Positions 17,795-25,999 of a stretch of 64,000 bases of DNA are shown here, one piece after another. A program made the position numbers and the translations under genes. The stretch comes from Streptomyces sp. R33 (GTDB lineage Bacteria; Actinomycetota; Actinomycetes; Streptomycetales; Streptomycetaceae), in NCBI RefSeq assembly GCF_041200175.1, contig NZ_CP165727.1, positions 8,612,001 through 8,676,000 on the forward strand, written 5' to 3'. The first letter of the stretch is position 1, and each line of letters starts with the position of its first letter. Below the pieces are notes generated by a model that worked only from the letters and a program-made list of their open reading frames with translations, did not search any database and was not told where the DNA came from.

Positions 17795-19009
17795 ATGACA
17801 TCAGAGATTGCGCAGGACATCGCGGACCAGGATGTGTTCGGCGGGGTCGACTCCCATGCCGACACCGTCCACGTCGCGGTCATCAGCGACAACGGCGGCC
17901 ACCTCGCAGACGCCGAGTTCACCACCACCGCCGCCGGATACACCGCGGCCCTGGCCTTCCTGGATGCCCACGGCCACGTGATCGCGATCGGCGTGGAAGG
18001 CACCTCCTCATACGGCGCCGGCTTCACCCGCGCCGCTCGCTCACACGGGCACACGGTCGTCGAGGTCAACCGGCCCGACCGCGCCGAACGCCGCCGCATC
18101 GGCAAGTCCGACCCCATCGACGCCTACGCCGCCGCCCGCGCCGCCATGTCCGGACGGGCCTCCAGCGCGCCCAAGGACGACACCGTCGCCGGCATATGCG
18201 CCCTGCACAACGCCGCCCGCTCCGCAGTCAAGGCCCGCACCGCCGCCCTGAACCAGATCACCCACATCCTCTTCGCAGCCCCCGAGAGCATCCGCGCCAA
18301 ATACGGACAACTTCGGGGAACGGACCGCACCGACGCGCTGGCCCGGCTACGGCCCGCCGGGGACGCGGTCCACACCGCGGTCCTCGCCGCCCTCAAGATC
18401 CTCGCCCGACGCGTCAAAGAGCTGACCGCCGAGCACGCGGCCCTGACCAAAGCCCTGGACAGCCAGGTGACCGTCCAGAACCCCGGCCTGCGGGCCACCT
18501 ACGGAGTCGGCCCCGACACCGCGGCCCAGCTACTGATCACGGCGGGCGGCAACCCCGAACGCATGCGGACCGAGGCCTCCTTCGCCGCCCTCTGCGGAGC
18601 CGCACCGGTGCCGGCCTCCAGCGGCAGAACGAACCGCCACCGCCTCTCACGAGGCGGCGACCGGGCTGCCAACGCCGCCCTCTACCGCATCGCACTCGTC
18701 CGCATGGCCGCAGACTCCCGCACCCGCGAATACGTGGCCCGACAGACGGCCGCGGGCCGCACGAAGAAGGAGATCATCCGGCTCCTGAAGCGAGCGATCG
18801 CCCGGGAGATGTTCCGCTGCCTGACCACTACAGTCGCCGTCCCCGGCATCGCCGATCTGAGACCTCTACGGCAGTCCAAGAACATCACCCTCACCGCCGC
18901 CGCACGGCACTTCGGCCTCTGGCCAGCCACGATCTCCGCCCTGGAACGAGGAATCCGCCGAGACGACGACCTTGCCCACACCTACCGGGACTGGCTCACC
19001 GCTGCTTGA
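17795..19009 (+). CDS. IS110-family transposase (DEDD recombinase)
   Basis: This 404-aa protein starts at ATG 17795. The N-terminal RuvC-like DEDD domain shows VFGGVDSHADTVHVAV (first Asp), IGVEGTSSYGAG (Glu), and KSDPIDAYAAARA (two Asp). The C-terminal Tnp20 domain contains YGVGPDTAAQLLITAGG and FAALCGAAPVPASSG, where the Ser is the expected nucleophile. An extra segment resembling an XRE-type helix-turn-helix follows the usual end (ITLTAAARHFGLWPATISALE), an extension seen in some Streptomyces members. It is probably active. Confidence 0.92.
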   Translation: MTSEIAQDIADQDVFGGVDSHADTVHVAVISDNGGHLADAEFTTTAAGYTAALAFLDAHGHVIAIGVEGTSSYGAGFTRAARSHGHTVVEVNRPDRAERRRIGKSDPIDAYAAARAAMSGRASSAPKDDTVAGICALHNAARSAVKARTAALNQITHILFAAPESIRAKYGQLRGTDRTDALARLRPAGDAVHTAVLAALKILARRVKELTAEHAALTKALDSQVTVQNPGLRATYGVGPDTAAQLLITAGGNPERMRTEASFAALCGAAPVPASSGRTNRHRLSRGGDRAANAALYRIALVRMAADSRTREYVARQTAAGRTKKEIIRLLKRAIAREMFRCLTTTVAVPGIADLRPLRQSKNITLTAAARHFGLWPATISALERGIRRDDDLAHTYRDWLTAA

Positions 19010-19067
19010 CAACCAATAGGAGCATCATTGATGTCAGGGGCAACCGGCTGAGATGCAGATCACAGCA

Positions 19068-19463
19068 TCAGGTCGACTGCGCCGCCGGTTCCGGGGCCAT
19101 GGACAGCTCCGCCCGGTGCCGGCTGTTGGCCCTGATCAGCGCGTCGAGTGCATCCCGGGTCTCGATCAGGTGCGCGATGTCGGCGTCGATCCGGTCGCGC
19201 TCGCGCATCCTCGCCGCGAACGTCTCCTCGGCGACCCCCTGGTCACCCGGGATGTCCACACACGGCAGCACAGTCGCGATCACCCGGCTGGACATCCCCG
19301 CGTCGAACAGCTGTCGGATGAGCGACACGCGCTGGACCGCAGCATCGGAATAGTGACGCTGGCCCGCATCGGAGCGTGAGCTGGTCAGCAGCCCCTGGTC
19401 TTCGTAGTACCGCAGTGAGCGCGGACTCACGCCCGTGCGCTTGGCAAGCTCGCCTATCCGCAT
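19068..19463 (-). CDS. MerR-family transcriptional regulator
   Basis: This 131-aa protein starts at ATG 19463, where the MerR domain begins (MRIGELAKRTGVSPRSLRYYE). It continues with the typical RRYDDAAV-equivalent (QRHYSDAAVQRVSLIRQL) and a C-terminal coiled-coil. No metal-binding Cys set is visible, so it probably senses an organic ligand or redox state. It lies between the IS110 element and a LysR gene, and its target genes are not evident. Confidence 0.88.
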   Translation of the reverse strand: MRIGELAKRTGVSPRSLRYYEDQGLLTSSRSDAGQRHYSDAAVQRVSLIRQLFDAGMSSRVIATVLPCVDIPGDQGVAEETFAARMRERDRIDADIAHLIETRDALDALIRANSRHRAELSMAPEPAAQST

Positions 19464-19672
19464 CCTTGAGAGCCTACGCCCGCGGCCTTGGCGCTTGCCG
19501 CGGCCCGCGAAATCAAAGCGCCCGCGGCCAGCCGAATCGCTACTGACCGTTCCGTTGCTGGCCCTATCGCCAAAACCCGGTCGGATCCTCCTACCAGTCT
19601 CACGACCGGGTCCCACCGGCCCTGGTGGCGTCTGAGCTGTCCCGGGTGGTGGCCGATGGGGGCAGGACCTGG

Positions 19673-20536
19673 TCATAGCCGTGCGGCCGTGCGGACCAGG
19701 CCGGCCAGGGCGAGGGAGCGGCTGTGCGCGGGCCAGGCGATGTGGGTCACGACGGGAGGTGCGTCGGTCAAGGGGACGGCCGTGTGCTCGGCCCACAGCC
19801 AGGAGCGGGCGGAGTCGGGGACGACCGCCACGGTGCGTCCGAGGGCGATCAACTGAGCCAGTTGCGTCTGGTTGTGGATCTCGGGGCCCGGGCAGGGTGC
19901 GTAGGTGCCGTGGGTGGGCCAGCGGGCGAGCGGCAGATCGGGGACATCCCTGACATCAGCCAGCGACAAGGTCTCGCGGGCGGCGAGCGGGTGCCCGGCA
20001 GGCAGGACGGCGACCTGTCCCTCGGTCGTCAGTGCCTCGCTGTCGAACCCCGCGAGGGAGTTCCACGGCGCGTGCATGAGCGCGACATCAGCACGTCCGT
20101 CGCGGAGTAACTCCTCCTGCTCGCACATACCGCACAGCAGCACCTCGATCTCGGCACTGCCGGGCTCGGCCGCGTAGGCGTCGAGAAGATTCCGCAGCAG
20201 TTCGTGCGACGCGGCGGCCTTCACCGCAAGGACCAGCCGGCCGCGGGAGCCGCCAGGGCTGTCGGCACCGCCGGCGCGCCGGGTACGGCGAGCAGCGGCA
20301 GCGGTCGCGTCGAGGGCCGCCCGGCCCTCGTGCAACAGCACCTCTCCGGCACCGGTCAGGCTGACACCACGGCGGTTGCGCTGCAGCAGGCAGACCCCGA
20401 GGCGCCGTTCGAGCTGCTGGATCGCCCGCGACAGCGGGGGCTGGGCCATGCCGAGGCGCTCGGCAGCCCGCCCGAAGTGCAGTTCCTCGGCGACCGCCAC
20501 GAAGTACCTCAACTCGCGGGTCTCCAGGGTGTCCAC
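19673..20536 (-). CDS. LysR-family transcriptional regulator
   Basis: This 287-aa protein has the N-terminal LysR winged helix (RELRYFVAVAEELHFGRAAERLGM, then QPPLSRAIQQLERRLG). A type 2 periplasmic-binding-like domain follows (GRLVLAVKAAASHELL, then ADVALMHAPWNSLAG). It is divergent from the SDR gene whose ATG is at 20629, so it probably controlled that gene, which is now broken. Confidence 0.92.
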   Translation of the reverse strand: MDTLETRELRYFVAVAEELHFGRAAERLGMAQPPLSRAIQQLERRLGVCLLQRNRRGVSLTGAGEVLLHEGRAALDATAAAARRTRRAGGADSPGGSRGRLVLAVKAAASHELLRNLLDAYAAEPGSAEIEVLLCGMCEQEELLRDGRADVALMHAPWNSLAGFDSEALTTEGQVAVLPAGHPLAARETLSLADVRDVPDLPLARWPTHGTYAPCPGPEIHNQTQLAQLIALGRTVAVVPDSARSWLWAEHTAVPLTDAPPVVTHIAWPAHSRSLALAGLVRTAARL

Positions 20537-20628
20537 GGCCGCAGCATACGCGGTGATACCTGGCAGGTATGACAGAACACCGTATCGGTGTTGGCCGCGC
20601 CACTCGTCCGCGAGCCAACATCATCAGC

Positions 20629-21366
20629 ATGAGCGAAACGATGATCGCGCTGGTGACCGGCGCGAACAAGGGCATCGGGTACGAGATCGCGGCCGGGCTG
20701 GGCAGCCTCGGGTACCACGTGGGCGTGGGAGCCCGCGACGCCACGCGACGCGAAACCGCCGTCGGGAAGCTGCGCGCCGGCGGCGTGGACGCGTTCGGGG
20801 TACCCGCTGGACGTGACCGACGACCAGAGCGTCACTGATGCTGCGGAACTGATCGAACGGCTGGCCGGGCGCCTGGACGCCCTGGTCAACAATGCCGGCA
20901 TCTCGCGCGAGATGGACCCGGGATGGGTGCAGGACCCGACCGCGCTCGACCTGGAGGTGCTCCGCACGGTCGTGGATACCAACGTCATGGGTGTCGTCCG
21001 GGCCACCAACGCGATGCTGCCACTGCTGCGGCGCTCGGCCTCGCCACGCATCGTCAACGTCTCCAGTAGCGTCGGCTCCCTGACCCGGCAATCGGACCCG
21101 GACATCGAGATCGGCCCGATCATGGCGGCCTACGCGCCGTCGAAGCGTTCCTCAACGCCCTCACCGTGCAGTACGCCCGGCAGTTAGCTGGTACGAACAT
21201 CCTGATCAACGCCGCCTGCCCGGGCCTGGTCGCGACCGACTTCACAGGCTTCCAAGGGCCCCGCACTCCTGAACAGGGCGCGACCACGGCGATCCGGCTC
21301 GCCACCCTGCCCAACGGCGGCCCGACCGGTTTGTTCTTCGAGGACGACGGCGTCGTCCCCTGGTGA
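20629..21366 (+). pseudogene. Short-chain dehydrogenase/reductase, two compensating frameshifts
   Basis: Three pieces in two frames add up to a complete SDR. The NAD(P) motif is ALVTGANKGIGYEIAAGLG. The middle part in frame +1 holds LDALVNNAGISRE and PRIVNVSSSVGSL, and the Tyr-Lys motif MAAYAPSK ends it. The last part back in frame is ILINAACPGLVATDF. One base appears gained at about 20809 (after GTACCC) and one G lost at about 21139 (AAGCG for AAGGCG). Catalytic Asn, Ser, Tyr and Lys are all present, so a sequencing error is possible. Confidence 0.8.
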
Positions 21367-21454
21367 TCACGAACCCGCCAACGCACACATCTCGGCGACC
21401 AGTGATCAGCTCCCCGCCAACCCACCCACCATCCACCGTGGCGCAGGCCCGGGA

Positions 21455-21768
21455 GGCGCCGGCGGGGCTGCGCGGCTCGCTGGACCTTCACAGGCAAGCC
21501 CGACCTGCGGTCCCTGGCGGAGCGTCTGGGCGTCTCTCGCAAGACGGTGGCGCTACGTCTCCGGAACCACGAAGACGCCGCAGAAGCGCCTCCAGGCCGC
21601 TCTGGAGCAGGAGACTGAGGCCGAGTGGCAACCGCAGGTCAGAGTGCAAGCGAGGGAGCGCGCGGCCACCTCGGCAGGGCTCGTCATCTCGACCACCGCC
21701 TACTTCGCGCTCGGCCCTGCGGGCACCTCATACCCGCGCGCGCCCGTCTTCGGAAGCCCGCCCTGTGG
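21455..21768 (+). pseudogene. Telomere terminal-protein (Tpg) remnant
   Basis: A helix-turn-helix segment (GKPDLRSLAERLGVSRKTV) is followed, after a one-base frameshift at about 21550, by RYVSGTTKTPQKRL and AEWQPQVRVQARERAATSAG. The WQPQVR...AAT..G..I pattern is the hallmark of Streptomyces Tpg, the protein covalently attached to linear-replicon ends. The N-terminus and the C-terminal half are missing. It is a relic, but it points to an origin near a linear chromosome or plasmid end. Confidence 0.65.
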
Positions 21769-21769
21769 A

Positions 21770-23473
21770 TCAGTAGGCGTCGTACTCGCCGAACCAGTCG
21801 ACGATGTAGTGGACCTCCCGGCTGCTCTGGTTCCAGAGGTCGATGACACCGTGAGGGCCGGTCTTGGCCTGGGCCAGGTTGGAGACGTCCTTGCCCGCCG
21901 TCCAGTTCAGCGCGGAGGTGATGGGGCGGGGCGGCTTGACCGCGTACCCGTACTGGTACGCGTGGGCCGAGTTCGGGTCGGGGGCGACGGAGAGGTGTCC
22001 CGCTCCGGTCGTGGTGGTGACGGTGAGGTTCGTGACGTGGGCCTCGATTGGGAGGTCGCCGCGGTTCCCCGAGTTCAGGTGCAGGGCGTAGTAACCGCCG
22101 GCGAGACAGGGCCAGGTGTTGGGAGGCAGGCTCCTGGAGTCGATGTGACGGACCGGGCCGCCTTCCGCCGGGAGGCCGCGCCTCCACGTGGCGAAGGCCG
22201 CCTTGCTGCCAGCACCGTAGTAGCCGACGACGTCGATGATCACGTCGGTTCCGGCCCAGGCCCCGTTGCGGACGTTGATCTTTCCGTCGGTGCTGACAGG
22301 GACGATGACCGAGTTGGCGAGGGTCTGTCCACCAGTGAAGTTCAGACTGGAGGTGGACGGGGCGGGCTGACCGCTCGGAAAGACCGTCAGGTGCCCCGCC
22401 TCCCGGGGGTTGGTGACCGTCACGTTGAGCGCCACGGCGGTCGCCCCGGCGGGGACGCCGTTCCGGCCGGTGATCTGGACTCCGAAGGTGCCCTGTCCGG
22501 CGACCTGCCCGCGCGCCGCGCCGAGGCCTTCGCGGGTGTCGACGAAACGGGCCGGGTTCAGCGCGGTGTAGCCATCGGCCGCCGCACGGTCGAAGTAGCC
22601 GGTGACGTCCGCGATCAGGTCCACGGCGTTCCAGCCGCCGTTGTACAGCTCGATGTACCCGTCCTTGCCGACCGGCACGATCACTTGGTTCGGGACGGTT
22701 TGGCCTGCTGTGTAGTTCACGTTCGAGGTTTTCGGCCTGTCTCTGCCCGAGGGATAGACGCTGACGTGCCCCCCGGCGGTGGTACTGGTCGCCGTGACGT
22801 TGAGGACCACCGCGGTGACCCCGGCCGGCACGTTCGCGTTACCCGCGATCTTCAGCCGTACCGGCATGTACGCACCGACTTTCGCCTTGGCCGCGCCGAT
22901 ACCGGCCCGGGTGTCGAGCAGCCGGGTGGGAGCATGCGGTGCGAAGAAGGAACCCGGCGTCGTGAACGGGAGCCGGTTGACCGCCTGGACGTTGTTCATG
23001 GTGTCCGTGGCCGTCACGGTGACGGTGTACTCGCCCGGCCGGGGGTAGGTGTGCCTGACGTCGTACAGGATCTCACCGCCGGTGACGGTGGCCGTGTGCG
23101 TCGTGCCGTCGCCCCAGGCGATGACGACCTCGTGGGGGACGGGCGCCCCTTGGTAGAGGTTGACGCCGACGGAGATGCTACGCGCGGTCATGGCTTCGCC
23201 CCACATGTGGAGTTCAAGGTTCGAGGCGTCGGCGGAGGCCTGTGCCGACCCGCCCCCCGCGGTGTCGGAGGGCAGGACCGTGCGGACCGTGTTTTCGCCC
23301 GGGCTACGGAAAGTCCCAGCGTCATCGGCGGCAGCAGCCCCGTCGGGAGCGGCTTCGGGGGGCAGTGCGGAGACCCCGGGCGTCGCAGGGCCGTTGGCCT
23401 GCGCCACGCCCGGTATGAGACCCACGCCGACTGCGAGAGCGGCAGCTGAGACAACGAGTCGGCGACTGCGCAC
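21770..23473 (-). CDS. Large secreted repeat protein with PKD-like domain
   Basis: This 567-aa protein starts at GTG 23473, chosen because a signal peptide follows at once (RSRRLVVSAAALAVGVGLIP, cleavage after AQA). After a linker comes a PKD-like beta domain (about residues 90-165: IAWGDGTTHTATV, then YPRPGEYTVTVTATD). Three beta modules of about 120 aa follow, each with a RLLDTR/RFVDTR-type start, AVVLNVTAT, a PSG segment and DVTGYF/DVVGYY. Such modules are common in secreted actinobacterial proteins and probably mediate surface attachment. No catalytic motif was seen. Confidence 0.75.
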   Translation of the reverse strand: MRSRRLVVSAAALAVGVGLIPGVAQANGPATPGVSALPPEAAPDGAAAADDAGTFRSPGENTVRTVLPSDTAGGGSAQASADASNLELHMWGEAMTARSISVGVNLYQGAPVPHEVVIAWGDGTTHTATVTGGEILYDVRHTYPRPGEYTVTVTATDTMNNVQAVNRLPFTTPGSFFAPHAPTRLLDTRAGIGAAKAKVGAYMPVRLKIAGNANVPAGVTAVVLNVTATSTTAGGHVSVYPSGRDRPKTSNVNYTAGQTVPNQVIVPVGKDGYIELYNGGWNAVDLIADVTGYFDRAAADGYTALNPARFVDTREGLGAARGQVAGQGTFGVQITGRNGVPAGATAVALNVTVTNPREAGHLTVFPSGQPAPSTSSLNFTGGQTLANSVIVPVSTDGKINVRNGAWAGTDVIIDVVGYYGAGSKAAFATWRRGLPAEGGPVRHIDSRSLPPNTWPCLAGGYYALHLNSGNRGDLPIEAHVTNLTVTTTTGAGHLSVAPDPNSAHAYQYGYAVKPPRPITSALNWTAGKDVSNLAQAKTGPHGVIDLWNQSSREVHYIVDWFGEYDAY

Positions 23474-23799
23474 CGGCCCCCCAATTTTCGTTGTTGATTG
23501 AACGAGTTCGAAAGCCTGTACAGCGTACCGATCGGCACGGACATGCCATACGTTTGACCGACGCCGAGCAGGCCACGGTTTGATCACGCCGCGTCCGGCC
23601 GCCGCTCCGGCTGGCTGCGTAGGTGAGACCGAGACCGGAGAGCGTTTGTCGGTGGCTTCCAAGAGCGGTTGATGGCAGGGCGCTCTGAAAATGTCGTCGG
23701 GAATTGAGAGCACCGTATTCAGTTCGGTGGTGTGCGTCCCGACCGGAGGGCGTGTGGAAGTCAGTGGAATGGTCCGTTGGAGTGGGGCATGATCCGTTG

Positions 23800-24225
23800 A
23801 TGGAGCGTGTCATCGATCTTGATCGGGCAGCCGCAGCAATCTCTGAGCGGGCTGCGGGATGGCTGGCGGCCGGTCTCAAGGTTGGGCAGGTGACGTGGCG
23901 GGACGAGACGGCGCCGTGGCCTCAGAGGCTTGAGACTGACAGAACTCTCGTGCGTGATCCCGATTCCGTCGGCGTGCTCATCTCCGGCCCCGGGAACGCT
24001 GGGCTGTCCGTGGTGTTGTTCCGGGGTGGCTGGGCTGACGTGGACTACTTCGACGGCGTCGACGACGGCGGACCGATACCGGCGTTCGACATCAACTCAG
24101 CAGCAGCCTTCGGCACCCAGCTCGATCAGTGGGTGCCGCGCGTCTTCGGGAGCTTCGGCAAGAGCGAGTACTCCAGCAGTATTTTGTGGCTTGACCTGGG
24201 GAAACGTCGAGCGTTGGGAGTGTAG
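23800..24225 (+). CDS. Hypothetical acidic protein, 141 aa
   Basis: ATG 23800 is the likely start; the upstream extension is not protein-like. The protein is acidic with a beta-rich middle (VGVLISGPGNAGLSVVLFRGGWADVDYFDG) and a C-terminal WLDLGKRRA. Small acidic proteins of this size are common as immunity proteins beside Rhs toxins, and Rhs relics lie 0.3-0.7 kb downstream, but no immunity family was recognised. The role is unknown. Confidence 0.55.
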   Translation: MERVIDLDRAAAAISERAAGWLAAGLKVGQVTWRDETAPWPQRLETDRTLVRDPDSVGVLISGPGNAGLSVVLFRGGWADVDYFDGVDDGGPIPAFDINSAAAFGTQLDQWVPRVFGSFGKSEYSSSILWLDLGKRRALGV

Positions 24226-24239
24226 CGGGCAGGCTGCCA

Positions 24240-24530
24240 TCACGGACGGCTTCTGCCCGCCTCCGCCTTCGCCACGCGCAGGGGCGGGCGGTACGGGAGG
24301 TCAGGGTTCTCGGTCAGCAGCAGGTAGACCCGCCCGGTGTCCCCGCCGTAGCCGACCAGCCCGGCGTCAGGGACTCCGTCTCGGTGCGGTCAGAGCCACG
24401 CTCGATTACCGCCGCCGCACCGATGATCGCGGAGCGCCGGACTTCGGCCAGACCGGTGGGGTCGATGCGTCGCCAGCCCCACTCCAGAGGATCTGCGTCC
24501 TGCTTGTTCGCCAGATTATGGGCAGGCGAG
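24240..24530 (-). pseudogene. Unrecognised gene fragment, frameshifted
   Basis: Two leftward frames appear to belong together. One holds EWGWRRIDPTGLAEVRRSAI and VIERGSDRTETES. The next holds LVGYGGDTGRVYLLLTENPD and ends PPLRVAKAEAG before a stop at 24240. The shift is near 24365. No family was recognised, and the 5' end seems lost at the junction with the Rhs fragment. Confidence 0.3.
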
Positions 24531-24549
24531 GATGCCGAATCGGCAGCCG

Positions 24550-24927
24550 TCAGCGGCTACGTCCACGAGGCGACCAGTCGGCCGTGGCGCCGGAGGGGGT
24601 GGTCCGGGAGGCGACGCGGCTGAGCTCGTCGTACGTACGAGTCAGGGTTCGCCCGTCGACCGACTCCTTCCGGATCCAGCCGCAGCGGTCGCGGAGGTAC
24701 GTCACGGTGCCCTCCGGCCCGGTGATCGCTGCGATCCGGCGGGAATAGTCGTACTCGTAGCGTGTTGCCTGGCCGTCCGTCGCCTTCAGGACCCGGTTGT
24801 CGAGGACGTCGTACTCCATGCGGGCCGCCTGGCCCGCCGCGTTGGTACGGGCGACCAGCCGACCGGCCACGGCGTGAACGTAGTGCAGGGTGCGGCCGTC
24901 GAAATCGGTCTCCGCCTCCGGCATTCC
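24550..24927 (-). pseudogene. Rhs/YD-repeat protein fragment
   Basis: Tandem YD-type repeats are plain: MEYDVLDNRVLKATDGQ, TRYEYDYSRRIAAITGPEG and LTRTYDELSRVASRTTPSG, each about 21 residues apart. They come from the beta-cage of a large Rhs/polymorphic toxin protein. Only about 125 residues remain, with no start, secretion domain or toxin tip. The frame continues upstream into unrelated sequence. Confidence 0.75.
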
Positions 24928-25156
24928 AGCGGAGTCCCCGCGGGTGTGGGGAGCAGTATTCCTGACCTGCGACTCTATCTTGGCGGCCGAGAATTTTCGA
25001 ACAGTTTCACTAAATCCGGCAAACCCGTCAAAGCGCCACGAATATGGGTACACCGGTCGGCAGTGGGTCGCCTCGCACCTCGGCCGAGCTGCGAAACCGG
25101 CGCCGCACCGTTTGCCTGTGCAGGGCTCGCAGCGAAGAATCTGCACACTCGTACCT

Positions 25157-25849
25157 ATGCCGAGCACTCCGCACCTTGCATCCGCTGATGAGATACGAGC
25201 TCACTTCGTTGAGCAGTTGGGCAGCGTCCTGCGTCGCCCAGCCGCATACGGCGACCTCGACACTGCTATCTGGTTCCTGATGGACCATCTATTGATGATC
25301 GAAGGGGACCCTGGAGCATGGCAGAAAGAGCAGTCTCGTCTCGCCGAGTGCGGTGCCTGGTACACGGACGGGGTCCAGGGCGCCTTCGGGAGGCTGCTGC
25401 CGCAGGAGTCGGCCCGCGATACGCACACCGCTTCCGTCTATGCCGAACTCGCCCACCGCCGCGGGTGGCTGACCCTCGACCGCGTGCTGTCGGACACGGA
25501 GTACCAGGCCATGCGGGAAACGTTGCCCGGCTGGTGCGCAGCGGACCGGGAATGGCCTGACGTCGTAGCGGCGTTCGGTCAACCTTCCGCCGTCTTCGGC
25601 GGCCCTAACCCCCGCACCAGCAAGGCTCTCGCCTACGCCACCGCCAGACCTGAGGACCCCATGCTCGTCCTTCACTTGTGGAACGACTACGACTCCGGCC
25701 GTCCACAGCCGGCCGTAATCGCTTCCCGAGTCGGCGGCACACTGCTTCCGGAGGTGTTCACGTTCACCCCGCTCGGTCAGTCGCTTCGTGCATCAGACGA
25801 TGTGGCGAGGCACGACGGGCGGCCGCCGACCTGGCCGGAGCGGGCCTGA
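25157..25849 (+). CDS. Hypothetical protein, 230 aa
   Basis: ATG 25157 was chosen because the extension before it overlaps the Rhs remnant antisense. The protein is rich in Trp and acidic residues (DTAIWFLMDHLLMIEGDPGAW, then PMLVLHLWNDYDSGRPQPAV) with an Ala-rich middle. No signal peptide or membrane segment was seen. The last 15 residues (GRPPTWPERA) may be a run-on beyond an ancestral end. The function is unknown; immunity to a lost toxin is only a guess. Confidence 0.55.
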   Translation: MPSTPHLASADEIRAHFVEQLGSVLRRPAAYGDLDTAIWFLMDHLLMIEGDPGAWQKEQSRLAECGAWYTDGVQGAFGRLLPQESARDTHTASVYAELAHRRGWLTLDRVLSDTEYQAMRETLPGWCAADREWPDVVAAFGQPSAVFGGPNPRTSKALAYATARPEDPMLVLHLWNDYDSGRPQPAVIASRVGGTLLPEVFTFTPLGQSLRASDDVARHDGRPPTWPERA

Positions 25850-25999
25850 TGGGCACGGCGGTTGAGATGGCGTACCTTGCCGAGGGCCTGCGCGGCCGAG
25901 CCGTCAACGTGCTCGTCGAGGACCTGTGAGCGACGCCGCCACGCCGGGAGGGGTGCCGGTGTCCCGTCTCCCTGAGGGACGACCGGTACCGCGGTCCGC

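Larger units (their letters stand above)
17620..19030 (+). mobile_element. IS110-family element (ends approximate)
   Basis: A single IS110-type recombinase gene is preceded by a structured non-coding leader. The octamer ATAGGAGC occurs at 17710-17717 and again at 19016-19023, seven bases after the stop codon. IS110 elements lack inverted repeats, so the exact ends cannot be fixed by eye. The boundaries given include the leader hairpins. Confidence 0.6.

Noticed and set aside
21644..23449. A 601-codon rightward open frame
   Set aside because: It is antisense to the secreted repeat protein, has strongly biased Gly/Val/Arg composition and no ribosome site; only its first 40 codons (Tpg relic) are real.
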